Shown: positions 1 through 6,674 of the stretch, one piece after another
Layout: each line of letters begins with the position of its first letter
Numbering within the stretch: the first letter of the stretch is position 1
From: CAJQQK01 sp049116495
GTDB taxonomy: Bacteria > Pseudomonadota > Alphaproteobacteria > Rhizobiales > Hyphomicrobiaceae
Assembly (NCBI GenBank): GCA_049116495.1
Contig: JAGDYV010000030.1
Location: 30,821 to 94,820, forward strand
Length of the DNA: 64,000 bases
Direction: 5' to 3'
Notes under the pieces: model-generated
Seen by the model: only the letters and a program-made list of their open reading frames with translations
Told to the model about the DNA's origin: nothing
Databases searched by the model: none
Position numbers and translations under genes: made by a program

Positions 1-561
1 AAGAAAATCACCTCGGAGTATACGTCGCTTGCCGTGATCGAAACCTGGATGGCAGCAGCGCTTGCAAATGGAGGCCTGTCCTACAAAGATTTCGAGAAGG
101 TTCCGGTATCGGGTTTTGTGAAGGGTATTCAGGCCTTGGGCGAAGGCAAGGCGGAAATAACTTGGATCAGCCTCGGGTCAGGCGCTGGCCGTAAGGCGAA
201 CACCCAAATGCGCAGTCGAGGCGGCTGGGTTTATCTTGATCTCGATCCATCACCCGCTGCTGTGGCACGACTTCAAAAAGTTGCGCCTCCGGGTAGCTTG
301 ATCAACATTACGAACACCAAAATGCCCGGCATTAAGGGGGCAACGAACATCATTCAGTTCGACTATCTCCTGTTCACCCACAAGGACGCGAGCGCGGAGG
401 AGGTTTACAAAATCACCAAGGCCCTTGCGACCAACAAGGCTCATCTGGCCAGTTCCATGGGTGCCTTCAATCGGATCAAAGAGGGCACCTTCGGCGCACC
501 GGCAATGATGCCCTACCACCCGGGAGCTCTCAAAGCCTTGAAAGAACTCGGTATGAAATAG
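1..561 (+). CDS. TRAP transporter TAXI-family solute receptor, C-terminal part (5' truncated)
   Basis: The reading frame is open from base 1, so the gene starts outside the window; 186 codons of its C-terminal portion are visible. It reads as the second half of a TAXI-type periplasmic solute receptor, which delivers a ligand (often an organic acid or amino acid) to a fused TRAP membrane permease. The late region with Thr-Lys-Ala-Leu, a hydrophobic Ala-Met-Met-Pro-Tyr-His-Pro-Gly-Ala segment and a short Lys-rich end is typical of this family. A second TAXI gene lies at the other end of the window on the opposite strand. No permease follows this copy; its partner would have to lie upstream. Family assignment is good, ligand unknown. 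Confidence 0.75.
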   Translation, partial: KKITSEYTSLAVIETWMAAALANGGLSYKDFEKVPVSGFVKGIQALGEGKAEITWISLGSGAGRKANTQMRSRGGWVYLDLDPSPAAVARLQKVAPPGSLINITNTKMPGIKGATNIIQFDYLLFTHKDASAEEVYKITKALATNKAHLASSMGAFNRIKEGTFGAPAMMPYHPGALKALKELGMK

Positions 562-602
562 AAAGCTGGACGTTAAACGATAGCTGTCAGTTGTTTTCAC
601 TG

Positions 603-649
603 GGCAAGAGGCGGACAAGTTCGTTCAAGCCGCTTCTTGCCATTTTTTT
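603..649 (+). terminator. Rho-independent terminator after the TAXI gene
   Basis: A 12-bp stem (603-614 with 630-641, one G-T pair) encloses a 15-nt loop and is followed by A and seven T. It sits 41 bp after the TAXI stop codon and before the convergent DedA gene, so it should end the rightward transcript. Confidence 0.85.
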
Positions 650-667
650 GACGGTGAGCGATTGCGC

Positions 668-1189
668 CTATCCTCCTAGAAACTTGATGCCGTAGTAGCT
701 CGGTATCAGAAAGGCCATTGCCCAAAGTATGGATGAAGCGATGCTGGCGCCGACAAATGGAACTGGCGACATATGCATGGCGCCCGCCACAAATGGCACG
801 ACAGGTCTAAGCGGTCCAACAAACTTGGATATAAAGATTGCAGAAAATCCGCGCCGCTGAAACAAAGCCTGCGTCGCACTCAGCCAGTGAGGATGCCTGG
901 TGAACGGCCAATGCGATTGGGTACCCCCTTTAATTCGGCGACCAAGGAAATAAGAGACCATATCGCCAACGAAACAACCGGCTGCACCGGCAAATAATAT
1001 CGGTAGCAGTGGGTTTCCAGCGGCGCCTTCCAAGGCTGCAATCGCCAGAAACAAAGCGCTTGCCGGCACGAAAAACGACACGAACACCAGAGACTCAGCA
1101 AAACCCAGCCCAAACAATACAATTTCAATGAACCGTTCATTGTCGCGGGCGAATTCAATTGCAGCATTCCACCATGCCTGCACTGACAT
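668..1189 (-). CDS. DedA family membrane protein
   Basis: A 173-residue integral membrane protein of the DedA/SNARE-associated family, involved in membrane lipid flipping and envelope homeostasis in characterised members. Visible hallmarks are the early amphipathic segment with Gly-Phe-Ala-Glu-Ser, the motif FVGDMVSYFLGRR, and the re-entrant motif KFVGPLRPVVPFVAGAMHM, in which the Gly-Pro-x-Arg and Phe-x-Ala-Gly residues are typical. It is a little shorter than the usual 190-220 residues. It is convergent with the TAXI gene and stands alone. The start ATG is the most upstream one that keeps the N-terminal helix. Confidence 0.85.
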   Translation of the reverse strand: MSVQAWWNAAIEFARDNERFIEIVLFGLGFAESLVFVSFFVPASALFLAIAALEGAAGNPLLPILFAGAAGCFVGDMVSYFLGRRIKGGTQSHWPFTRHPHWLSATQALFQRRGFSAIFISKFVGPLRPVVPFVAGAMHMSPVPFVGASIASSILWAMAFLIPSYYGIKFLGG

Positions 1190-1260
1190 CGAAGACCCCT
1201 TCGGATTTTTTCGACCAACTCAGAAGCACGTCTTGGATGTGAAACGGAAGTCTCTTCCTT

Positions 1261-1917
1261 TCACCCCGCCGATAACGTTGCCTCTGTTTCAATGCGTTCG
1301 AACACGCCGTTAGTGCTGTCGAGCCATTGCAGTTCTGCATCCGCAATCGAGAACCATGCTCCATGCAATGACAGCCGGTTGCTCTCCACTGCATCGGCAA
1401 CGAACGGGAAGGTCAAAAGGTTGTCGAGCGACTGCTGAATGGCCATTCGCTCCAATGCCTTTTGCCGCTTTTCCGGCTGAGAAGCCGGTACGCGATCGGT
1501 TAATTCATCGCGCAGATCGCTGATCAGCTCGACCCAAGGCTTTACAAATCGGCCCACTGGTCGCGCTTCAGCGATGGCAAGCGACGCCGCAATGCCACCA
1601 CACATTCCGTGACCGAGCACAACAATTTGCGAGACCTTCAATCCGGTGACAGCGAATTCTAGCGCCGCTGACGTGCCGTGATACGTGCCGGTCTCCTCAT
1701 AGGGCGGCACCAGCGCAGCGACGTTGCGCACCACGAAGAGTTCGCCGGGTGCTGCATCAAATATCGTTGCGGGGTCCACCCGGCTGTCAGCACATCCGAC
1801 AATCATCGTCGTTGGTTTCTGCTCGGTAGCCAGCGAACGATAGCGGTCCGCCTCAAGTGTCAACCGGTCAGCGCGAAATCTTCGATATCCTTCGTGCAAG
1901 TCACAGGGCATTTCCAT
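1261..1917 (-). CDS. Beta-class carbonic anhydrase
   Basis: A 218-residue zinc enzyme interconverting CO2 and bicarbonate in the cytoplasm. The zinc-site motifs of the beta class are present: CADSRVDP (Cys, Asp, Arg) early and HGMCGG (His, Cys) about 50 residues later, joined by the usual VVRNVAA segment. I chose the ATG at 1917 because a near-perfect AAGGAGGT ribosome binding site lies just upstream; the frame is open 12 codons further, but those codons contain the ribosome binding site itself. The gene stands alone, 71 bp from the DedA start. Function is confident from the motifs. Confidence 0.92.
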   Translation of the reverse strand: MEMPCDLHEGYRRFRADRLTLEADRYRSLATEQKPTTMIVGCADSRVDPATIFDAAPGELFVVRNVAALVPPYEETGTYHGTSAALEFAVTGLKVSQIVVLGHGMCGGIAASLAIAEARPVGRFVKPWVELISDLRDELTDRVPASQPEKRQKALERMAIQQSLDNLLTFPFVADAVESNRLSLHGAWFSIADAELQWLDSTNGVFERIETEATLSAG

Positions 1918-1933
1918 TCTGACCTCCTTCCAC

Positions 1934-2156
1934 TTACTGTGCGGGTGCTTCAATTGGCGTCGAGTGCTGCTCGGTAGCCGCCGGCAGGGAGGCCTTGACT
2001 AAAAGTGCGCCGCCGATGGCTGACAGGATTGAGCCGGCCAGCATCCAAGTACGTAGGGCGGCGGCATGCATCCAATCATCCCGCCTGCCACCGGGTTCTG
2101 AGAAAATGCCTGCGCGCCGCGGGCTAATGCATCAGGACGCTTCAATTGGGCAATCA
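1934..2156 (-). pseudogene. Possible frameshifted remnant of a multidrug MFS transporter C-terminus
   Basis: On the minus strand two adjacent frames give protein-like segments. One reads ALARGAQAFSQNPVAGG; after a shift near 2085 the other reads WMLAGSILSAIGGALLVKAS, a good hydrophobic helix, ending at a stop at 1934-1936. Joined, they resemble the last transmembrane helix of a DHA2-type exporter. This is a by-eye guess and the segment could equally be noncoding. No start or upstream part of such a gene is present. Confidence 0.25.
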
Positions 2157-2215
2157 AGATCTAACCCCGGTAATTTTGCCGTGCCCGCACAGAGCAGATG
2201 TGTCCTGGGACAACG

Positions 2216-2431
2216 TCAGAACCTGCTCGTGCTGCGATCCGCCAATCCGACCTGTTGAAGCGACGCTAAATGATCCTTGAGGCGCAATCTCAGTCTTTTC
2301 AGTTGCTGCAACGTAAGCCAGCACGGCATGCTCTTTGCCAGCTCTTGCTGAATCAACCGCTCGATTTTCGACTTGCGAACGGTCAGAGCGCCAAGCCGCT
2401 TCTGCAGTTTTGCTCTCAAAGAACTGGTCAT
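2216..2431 (-). CDS. YdcH family (DUF465) small protein
   Basis: A 71-residue, highly basic, helical protein. The core KSKIERLIQQELAKSMPCWL followed by LQQLKRLRLRLKDHL matches the YdcH/DUF465 pattern, in which an early Ile-Glu/Glu-Leu helix is followed by Leu-Lys-(R/K)-x-(R/K)-Leu-x-Leu-Lys-Asp. Function is not known for the family. I chose the ATG at 2431 because GGAGG lies 7-8 bases upstream; a longer frame up to 2572 adds residues without family similarity. It is divergent from the LysR gene and shares its 130-bp upstream region, which contains an ATAG-N7-CTAT palindrome. Confidence 0.7.
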   Translation of the reverse strand: MTSSLRAKLQKRLGALTVRKSKIERLIQQELAKSMPCWLTLQQLKRLRLRLKDHLASLQQVGLADRSTSRF

Positions 2432-2514
2432 GATCATCCTCCAATCGTCGATTATGCTTCGACTGAGGTGGTGAGGCCTATTGTCCAGCGCCATATGCAA
2501 TTGTACGGTATTTT

Positions 2515-2531
2515 GATAGAAAAAATCTATC
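2515..2531. promoter_or_regulatory. ATAG-N7-CTAT palindrome upstream of the OxyR-like regulator (operator 1)
   Basis: GATAG (2515-2519) and CTATC (2527-2531) form a perfect inverted repeat with seven A/T bases between, so the core is ATAG-N7-CTAT. This has the spacing of an OxyR half-operator. It ends 31 bp before the regulator's start, a usual place for autoregulation, and lies in the divergent region shared with the YdcH gene. Confidence 0.5.
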
Positions 2532-2561
2532 GATCGAAGATCTAGACAGGATGACTGTGAG

Positions 2562-3479
2562 ATGCCGAGCATCAGACAGCTTGAATATTTGATTGCACTT
2601 TCGGATACATCCCACTTCAGACGTGCCGCCGAGAAGATAGGTGTTAGTCAACCAACACTCAGCGCACAACTTGCGACGCTCGAAGAAAGTCTTGGTGCTC
2701 AGCTCGTTGAACGGAGCCGGTCACGGGTCATGCTGACGCCGCTTGGGAAGGACGTCGAGCGAGTTGCTCGGCAAGTCCTGCGCGATGTCCAGGAGATGCG
2801 CGACTTGTGCGCCGTTCAAAGCGGTCAGTTTTCAGGCACGATCCGGCTCGGACTACCGCCGACAATCGGGCCTTACTTGTTGCCCCATCTTGTGCCACGT
2901 GTTCACAAGGCTTATCCGGACCTCAAACTCTACGTGCGCGAAGAGGTTCCCCATGGACTGCCTGCGCGGCTGCAGGAAGGTCATCATGATGTCATTGTCA
3001 TGCCGCTGCCGGTTGTCGGCGATGAACTGCAGAGTATTCCGCTATATCGTGAGCCACTTTATCTTGCCGTGCCGGCGGATGGACCTCTGGCTGGATCAAC
3101 GGTGTTGGATAGGCGGGATTTGAAAGGCCAAGCGGTCTTAACGCTTGAAAGCGGCCACCACTTACACGAACAGGTTGAAGCGATATGTGAGGAATTTGGC
3201 GCTGTACCACTCTCCAATTTCGAAGGCACCAGCCTCGATACGCTGAGGCAGATGGTTGGCATGGGAATGGGCATTTCGTTTCTCCCCGGTCTCTACGTTC
3301 ACGGCACGGTTGCCAAGGACCGATCGATCAAAATTATCGAACTCAAGGGACGGGCGATTTATCGCGCCATTGGCATATTCTGGCGCAAAACCTCTGCGCG
3401 CGGCGCGGAGTTCGAGCAACTGGCCGAGCACATCAAGGAAACGGTGCGGCGCACATTTCCCAGTTGCACGGTTCTGTAG
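2562..3479 (+). CDS. OxyR-like LysR-family transcriptional regulator lacking the sensing cysteine
   Basis: A 305-residue LysR regulator: winged helix-turn-helix at residues 1-60 (helix SQPTLSAQLATLEESLG) and a two-lobe effector domain from about 90. It aligns closely with OxyR: RQLEYLIALSDTSHFRRAAE at the start, LPHLVPRVHKAYPDL, and LTLESGHHLHEQVEAIC. In E. coli OxyR the matching stretch holds Cys199 and Cys208 nine residues apart; here the first position is His200 and only Cys209 remains, so the classical peroxide disulfide switch cannot form. The gene is bracketed by two ATAG-N7-CTAT palindromes. It probably controls itself, the flanking YdcH-type gene and the small gene downstream. The signal is unknown. 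Confidence 0.82.
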   Translation: MPSIRQLEYLIALSDTSHFRRAAEKIGVSQPTLSAQLATLEESLGAQLVERSRSRVMLTPLGKDVERVARQVLRDVQEMRDLCAVQSGQFSGTIRLGLPPTIGPYLLPHLVPRVHKAYPDLKLYVREEVPHGLPARLQEGHHDVIVMPLPVVGDELQSIPLYREPLYLAVPADGPLAGSTVLDRRDLKGQAVLTLESGHHLHEQVEAICEEFGAVPLSNFEGTSLDTLRQMVGMGMGISFLPGLYVHGTVAKDRSIKIIELKGRAIYRAIGIFWRKTSARGAEFEQLAEHIKETVRRTFPSCTVL

Positions 3480-3509
3480 TCACGACCAGTTAAAAGCGCA
3501 GCTATTGTC

Positions 3510-3526
3510 GATAGATAATTTCTATC
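3510..3526. promoter_or_regulatory. ATAG-N7-CTAT palindrome between the regulator and the small acidic protein gene (operator 2)
   Basis: GATAG (3510-3514) and CTATC (3522-3526) repeat the operator 1 arrangement with the same seven-base spacing. A further CTAT at 3502-3505 lies five bases before the first ATAG. The site is about 105 bp upstream of the gene at 3632, so that gene is a likely target of the LysR regulator. Confidence 0.5.
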
Positions 3527-3631
3527 AATAATTTGCCCAAATAAGCGTTGCGACTACCAGAAATGCTCCCATATCAGCGACGGCAAGGCAGCTGTTCAAT
3601 TGGTTGTTGCCCGCAAATACAGGAGCAGAAA

Positions 3632-3928
3632 ATGTTTGATTTTGGACAGATCATTGAGAAAGTTAGCGGTCTCTTCGAACAAGGCGGTGCGTCGGATGCT
3701 CTGGGTAGCAATCTGACCGATCTTGTTGAAGCAGCGAATTTCGATCCGTCCATTCTGGCCAACGCGCCGATCGATCAGCTGAGCGAGTTGCTCAATCAGG
3801 CCGGCATCGATCCAACCAAACTCGCTGATGGCGAAATTCTCGATACGGCGCAAGATTTGCTGCAATCGGGCACCCTCGACCACATCGATCTCGGTCAGCT
3901 GCAATCCTTGGGCAACCGGCAGCAATAG
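3632..3928 (+). CDS. Small acidic helical protein, function unknown
   Basis: A 98-residue soluble protein rich in Asp, Leu, Gln and Gly, with few basic residues and no Cys. It opens with FDFGQIIEKVSGLFEQGG and contains two similar segments, DPSILANAPIDQLSELLNQA and DPTKLADGEILDTAQDLLQS, suggesting an internal duplication of a helical unit. I do not recognise the family. The ATG at 3632 has AGGAG six bases upstream; an in-frame start at 3548 has no such site. Its upstream region carries operator 2 of the OxyR-like regulator, so it may respond to the same signal. Confidence 0.6.
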   Translation: MFDFGQIIEKVSGLFEQGGASDALGSNLTDLVEAANFDPSILANAPIDQLSELLNQAGIDPTKLADGEILDTAQDLLQSGTLDHIDLGQLQSLGNRQQ

Positions 3929-4050
3929 GCAGTCAAACCGCTCGCTGGGCTAGCTAAATGCCGGCGTTCGCTTTTGTTCGTTGAGGCCTCGATGCCGCTG
4001 GAGCGCCGAGCCCAACGTTGGAACGATATTGGAAGGCGCCCACTTTTATC

Positions 4051-5046
4051 ATGTCTCATTACCTGATGCTTGCCGTTGGTTTTGCTTTGTTGCTGGGCGG
4101 TGGCGAGATGCTCGTTCGCGGCGCGGTGTCGACAGCCGAGCGTCTCGGCGTTTCGTCTCTTTTTATCGGCGTTGTTATTGTTGGTTTTGGAACGTCGATG
4201 CCTGAAATGGTGACGAGCGTCGAAGCATCCCTTTCTGGCTCGCCCGGTATTGCGATTGGCAATATTGTCGGTTCAAATATCGCGAACATTCTTCTGGTTC
4301 TTGGTCTGTCCGCGCTCGTCGCACCAATCCTCGTGCATCCGCTCGCAGCGACCCGTGATGGACTTTTCGTCCTTGGCAGCACGTTGCTGTTTGTCGTCAT
4401 CGGGCTAACACTGCCGCTGGACAGGGCTGCCGGCGCCGGTTTGCTGCTCGGGTTGGCTCTTTACATTGGGACGAGTTACCGTCACGAGGCCACGACAGGC
4501 GACCCTCAAACTGAAAACTCATCGAGTTCGGCCGAACGTAATGATGAATTTGATACGAGAGCGATGAGTAGTGAGGTCGCGGCACTGGCAGTACGCCAGC
4601 AGCTCGCGTTTCCTCTTGCCCTGACCGTCGGCGGCCTTATTACCTTGATCATCGGGGGGATGCTCCTGATCGACGGTGCTCGCGGTATCGCGACCGAATT
4701 TGGCGTCTCGGAAACTGTTATCGGCCTGACAATCGTCGCAATAGGTACGTCGCTGCCCGAAATTGTGACCTGTGTCATCGCCGCCCTACGCCGTCACGGA
4801 GACGTCGCACTTGGAAACATCCTTGGCTCGTGTGTGTATAACCTTCTCGCTATTGCCGGTGTGACAGCGATCATTTCGCCAACTGTCATTCCGGCAGAAA
4901 TTGTCCGCTTTGACAATTTCGTTCTGTTGGCTGCCACCGTTACAATGTTGTTGTTCCTGCGCACTGGAACGCGGATCGGGCGCGTGCAAGGTGCCGTTCT
5001 TTGTCTTAGCTATATCACCTACCTAGCGTGGCTTTGGCCAAGCTGA
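4051..5046 (+). CDS. Calcium/sodium antiporter, CaCA family (YrbG type)
   Basis: A 331-residue inner-membrane cation exchanger of about ten helices in two inverted halves. Each half carries the ion-binding alpha repeat: GFGTSMPEMVTS followed by GNIVGSNIANILLVLG in the first, and AIGTSLPEIVTC followed by GNILGSCVYNLLAIAG in the second. The acidic Glu in each S-(M/L)-P-E motif is the expected ion ligand. A hydrophilic linker rich in Ser, Glu and Asp (about residues 147-175) joins the halves. I used the ATG at 4051; the frame also has a TTG at 4018 but GGAAGG lies before the ATG. Monocistronic. Confidence 0.88.
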   Translation: MSHYLMLAVGFALLLGGGEMLVRGAVSTAERLGVSSLFIGVVIVGFGTSMPEMVTSVEASLSGSPGIAIGNIVGSNIANILLVLGLSALVAPILVHPLAATRDGLFVLGSTLLFVVIGLTLPLDRAAGAGLLLGLALYIGTSYRHEATTGDPQTENSSSSAERNDEFDTRAMSSEVAALAVRQQLAFPLALTVGGLITLIIGGMLLIDGARGIATEFGVSETVIGLTIVAIGTSLPEIVTCVIAALRRHGDVALGNILGSCVYNLLAIAGVTAIISPTVIPAEIVRFDNFVLLAATVTMLLFLRTGTRIGRVQGAVLCLSYITYLAWLWPS

Positions 5047-5248
5047 GTGCGGTCCCGATCAGACCCACAACAAGGGAAGGGATACCATTGTGCGCTACAA
5101 TTGGCAGCGATGCTGAGCGCACAAAAATTTCCGCTATGTGGCGAGGGTGGCTGTGCCGGGTTTACGATTCCTGTTGTTCCGTGTTTTCCACTTCTCCCCC
5201 TTCCGAAATCAATCAAAAGAACCTATGGAAATCTTGAAAAGCTCACTT

Positions 5249-5254
5249 TATAAT
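5249..5254 (+). promoter_or_regulatory. Promoter -10 box for selC
   Basis: A perfect TATAAT lies 15 bp before the tRNA-Sec gene; TGGAAA at 5226-5231 is a weak -35 candidate at a 17-bp spacing. A start of transcription near 5261 would give a short leader. Confidence 0.45.
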
Positions 5255-5269
5255 TGACGCTGTGGAGAT

Positions 5270-5365
5270 GGAAGAGAATCGCACCCTGGTGGGGCGCCTG
5301 GTCTTCAAAACCGGTGAGGGGCGTTAGACGTCCCTGGTGGGTTCGATCCCCACTCTTTTCCGCCA
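5270..5365 (+). tRNA. selC: tRNA-Sec (anticodon TCA)
   Basis: A 96-nt tRNA with encoded CCA. It has the features of selenocysteine tRNA: an 8-bp acceptor stem (GGAAGAGA with TCTTTTCC, one G-T pair), an extended D arm, an anticodon stem-loop with TCA at 5305-5307 inside CTTCAAA, a long variable arm (GGGGCGT paired with ACGTCCC) and a T arm GTGGG-TTCGATC-CCCAC. This tRNA is charged with serine, converted to selenocysteinyl-tRNA by SelA and delivered to in-frame UGA codons by SelB. selA and selB are not in the window. It lies tail to tail with the aldo/keto reductase gene. Confidence 0.95.
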
Positions 5366-5392
5366 ACCGCCCGCTAGTCGTCTTGCCCAAGA

Positions 5393-6238
5393 TCAAAGCA
5401 TCGGCAGGCCCGCCGGCTTCCGGCCGCGGGGAAACGCACTGTCCAATCGCTCGATGTCCTCGTCGTCCAACGTGATCGCGGCAGCATCCGAGTTTTCGGA
5501 GAGATGCTTGGGATCGACCGACTTCGGAATGAGCAGGACGTTTTCGAAACGAGCCAAGAATGCCAACGCGATCTGCCGTTCGCTCTTGCCGTGCTTCGTG
5601 GCGACTTCCTGCAATACCGCCCATCCGGATGACCGCACACTCGGAAATCCATCATGTCCGAACGGGCTGTAGCCCACCACGCTCACCCCATGTTCCCGAC
5701 ACCACGGCAGCACCGCGTGCTCGATTGCGCGCTGCTCAAGATGATAGAGCACCTGATTGCAGGCCAGGCGCCCTTCGCCAACGACGGCCACGGCGTCATC
5801 CAAGTCATCAACATCGAAATTGCTCACCCCGAACGAACGGATCTTGCCGTCCTGTTCAAGCTGCGCCATGGCAGCAAACGTCTCGTCAAGCGGGTGCTGC
5901 CCCGGCCAGTGCAGCAAATAGCAATCCAGCCAATCCGTATTCAGGCGGCGCAGTGAGGCTTCGCACGCGGCGATCGTCCCCTCATAGGAGGCGTTCCACG
6001 GCAGCACCTTCGATACCAGAAAGATATCATCTCGGCGCCCCACGATCGCCTCGCCTACAATCTCTTCAGCCGCGCCATCGCCGTACATCTCCGCCGTATC
6101 AATATGCGTCAGGCCGCAAGTCAAGCCATGCTGCAACGCCTGGATCGCATCCGCCCGCCGCGCCTGCTCGATGAACCATGTCCCTTGCCCGATCGCAGCC
6201 ACCGGCGGTCCATTGGCGCCAAATTTCACAGTCCGCAT
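5393..6238 (-). CDS. Aldo/keto reductase
   Basis: A 281-residue NAD(P)H-dependent oxidoreductase with the TIM-barrel aldo/keto reductase fold. The catalytic tetrad is visible: Asp and Tyr in HIDTAEMYG, Lys in VSKVLPWNA, His in LLHWPG. The cofactor region near the end contains LIPKSVDPKHLSEN, the phosphate-binding stretch. Substrate is not predictable; it is closest in style to the bacterial general stress or 2,5-diketogluconate reductase group. I chose the ATG at 6238 (MRTVKFG), preceded by GGAAAGGG; nine extra codons upstream look untranslated. Single gene. Confidence 0.88.
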   Translation of the reverse strand: MRTVKFGANGPPVAAIGQGTWFIEQARRADAIQALQHGLTCGLTHIDTAEMYGDGAAEEIVGEAIVGRRDDIFLVSKVLPWNASYEGTIAACEASLRRLNTDWLDCYLLHWPGQHPLDETFAAMAQLEQDGKIRSFGVSNFDVDDLDDAVAVVGEGRLACNQVLYHLEQRAIEHAVLPWCREHGVSVVGYSPFGHDGFPSVRSSGWAVLQEVATKHGKSERQIALAFLARFENVLLIPKSVDPKHLSENSDAAAITLDDEDIERLDSAFPRGRKPAGLPML

Positions 6239-6540
6239 ATTGCTCACCCTTTCCCAAAAACCCAAACGTGCCCGGCGCCCGCCTCAACCATTCCTTTAAT
6301 AACACCAAATTTTCGCCTTGCGTTCGACACAAGCAACAGTTATCAGTCGCGCCGTTATGAAAAACCACCTGCGATATTTGCGACCCACAGCGTCGCCGTC
6401 ACGATCCCGGCTCAGTAGCCGGTAGCATCGTCGAGAGCGCCCGTGCGCTCATGCAGTGGCGGCACCCTTGAGCGGTACCGCACTGTGGTTCAGGTGAAAT
6501 CCCGTAATCCTTGTATAATGCCTCTTAAGGGACTCACACT
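6239..6540. other. Intergenic region holding the promoter of the tRNA-like gene
   Basis: No gene is seen here. Its right end carries a TATAAT box (6514-6519) serving the RNA gene at 6541; otherwise I see nothing recognisable. Confidence 0.5.
6514..6519 (+). promoter_or_regulatory. Promoter -10 box of the tRNA-like gene
   Basis: A perfect TATAAT 22 bp upstream of position 6541. The -35 region is weak (TTCAGG at 6489-6494 with a 19-bp spacer). It suggests that the following RNA is transcribed from its own start. Confidence 0.4.
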
Positions 6541-6629
6541 GGGTCTCCTTCCCCTCAGCGGATTGTAATCCCGCGGACTATGAAACAGAGGGGTGGCGTC
6601 AAGAGGTTCGATTCCTCGGGGACCCACCA
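6541..6629 (+). ncRNA. tRNA-like RNA without a D-arm, with encoded CCA, immediately upstream of rtcB
   Basis: An 89-nt element folds by eye into a 7-bp acceptor stem (6541-6547 with 6619-6625), discriminator A and CCA, and a T arm GAGG-TTCGATT-CCTC (6603-6617). Between them a 6-bp stem CCCCTC (6551-6556) with GAGGGG (6588-6593) encloses a 17-nt hairpin (6558-6574) whose loop TTGTAAT would present a GTA (Tyr) anticodon, plus 13 unpaired bases. Only ten bases separate the acceptor strand from the hairpin, so no D arm is possible. A TATAAT box precedes it and seven T follow at 6632-6638. It may be a degenerate tRNA-Tyr or a regulatory tRNA mimic like bacterial Y RNA; the identity is open. Confidence 0.5.
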
Positions 6630-6674
6630 TCTTTTTTTGAACGTGCTGCCCAAACCAAGCCGGCACACCGATTC

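Noticed and set aside
6541..6629. tmRNA or two-piece tmRNA
   Set aside because: The element is only 89 nt, has no mRNA-like domain or tag frame, and both acceptor strands lie in the normal order.
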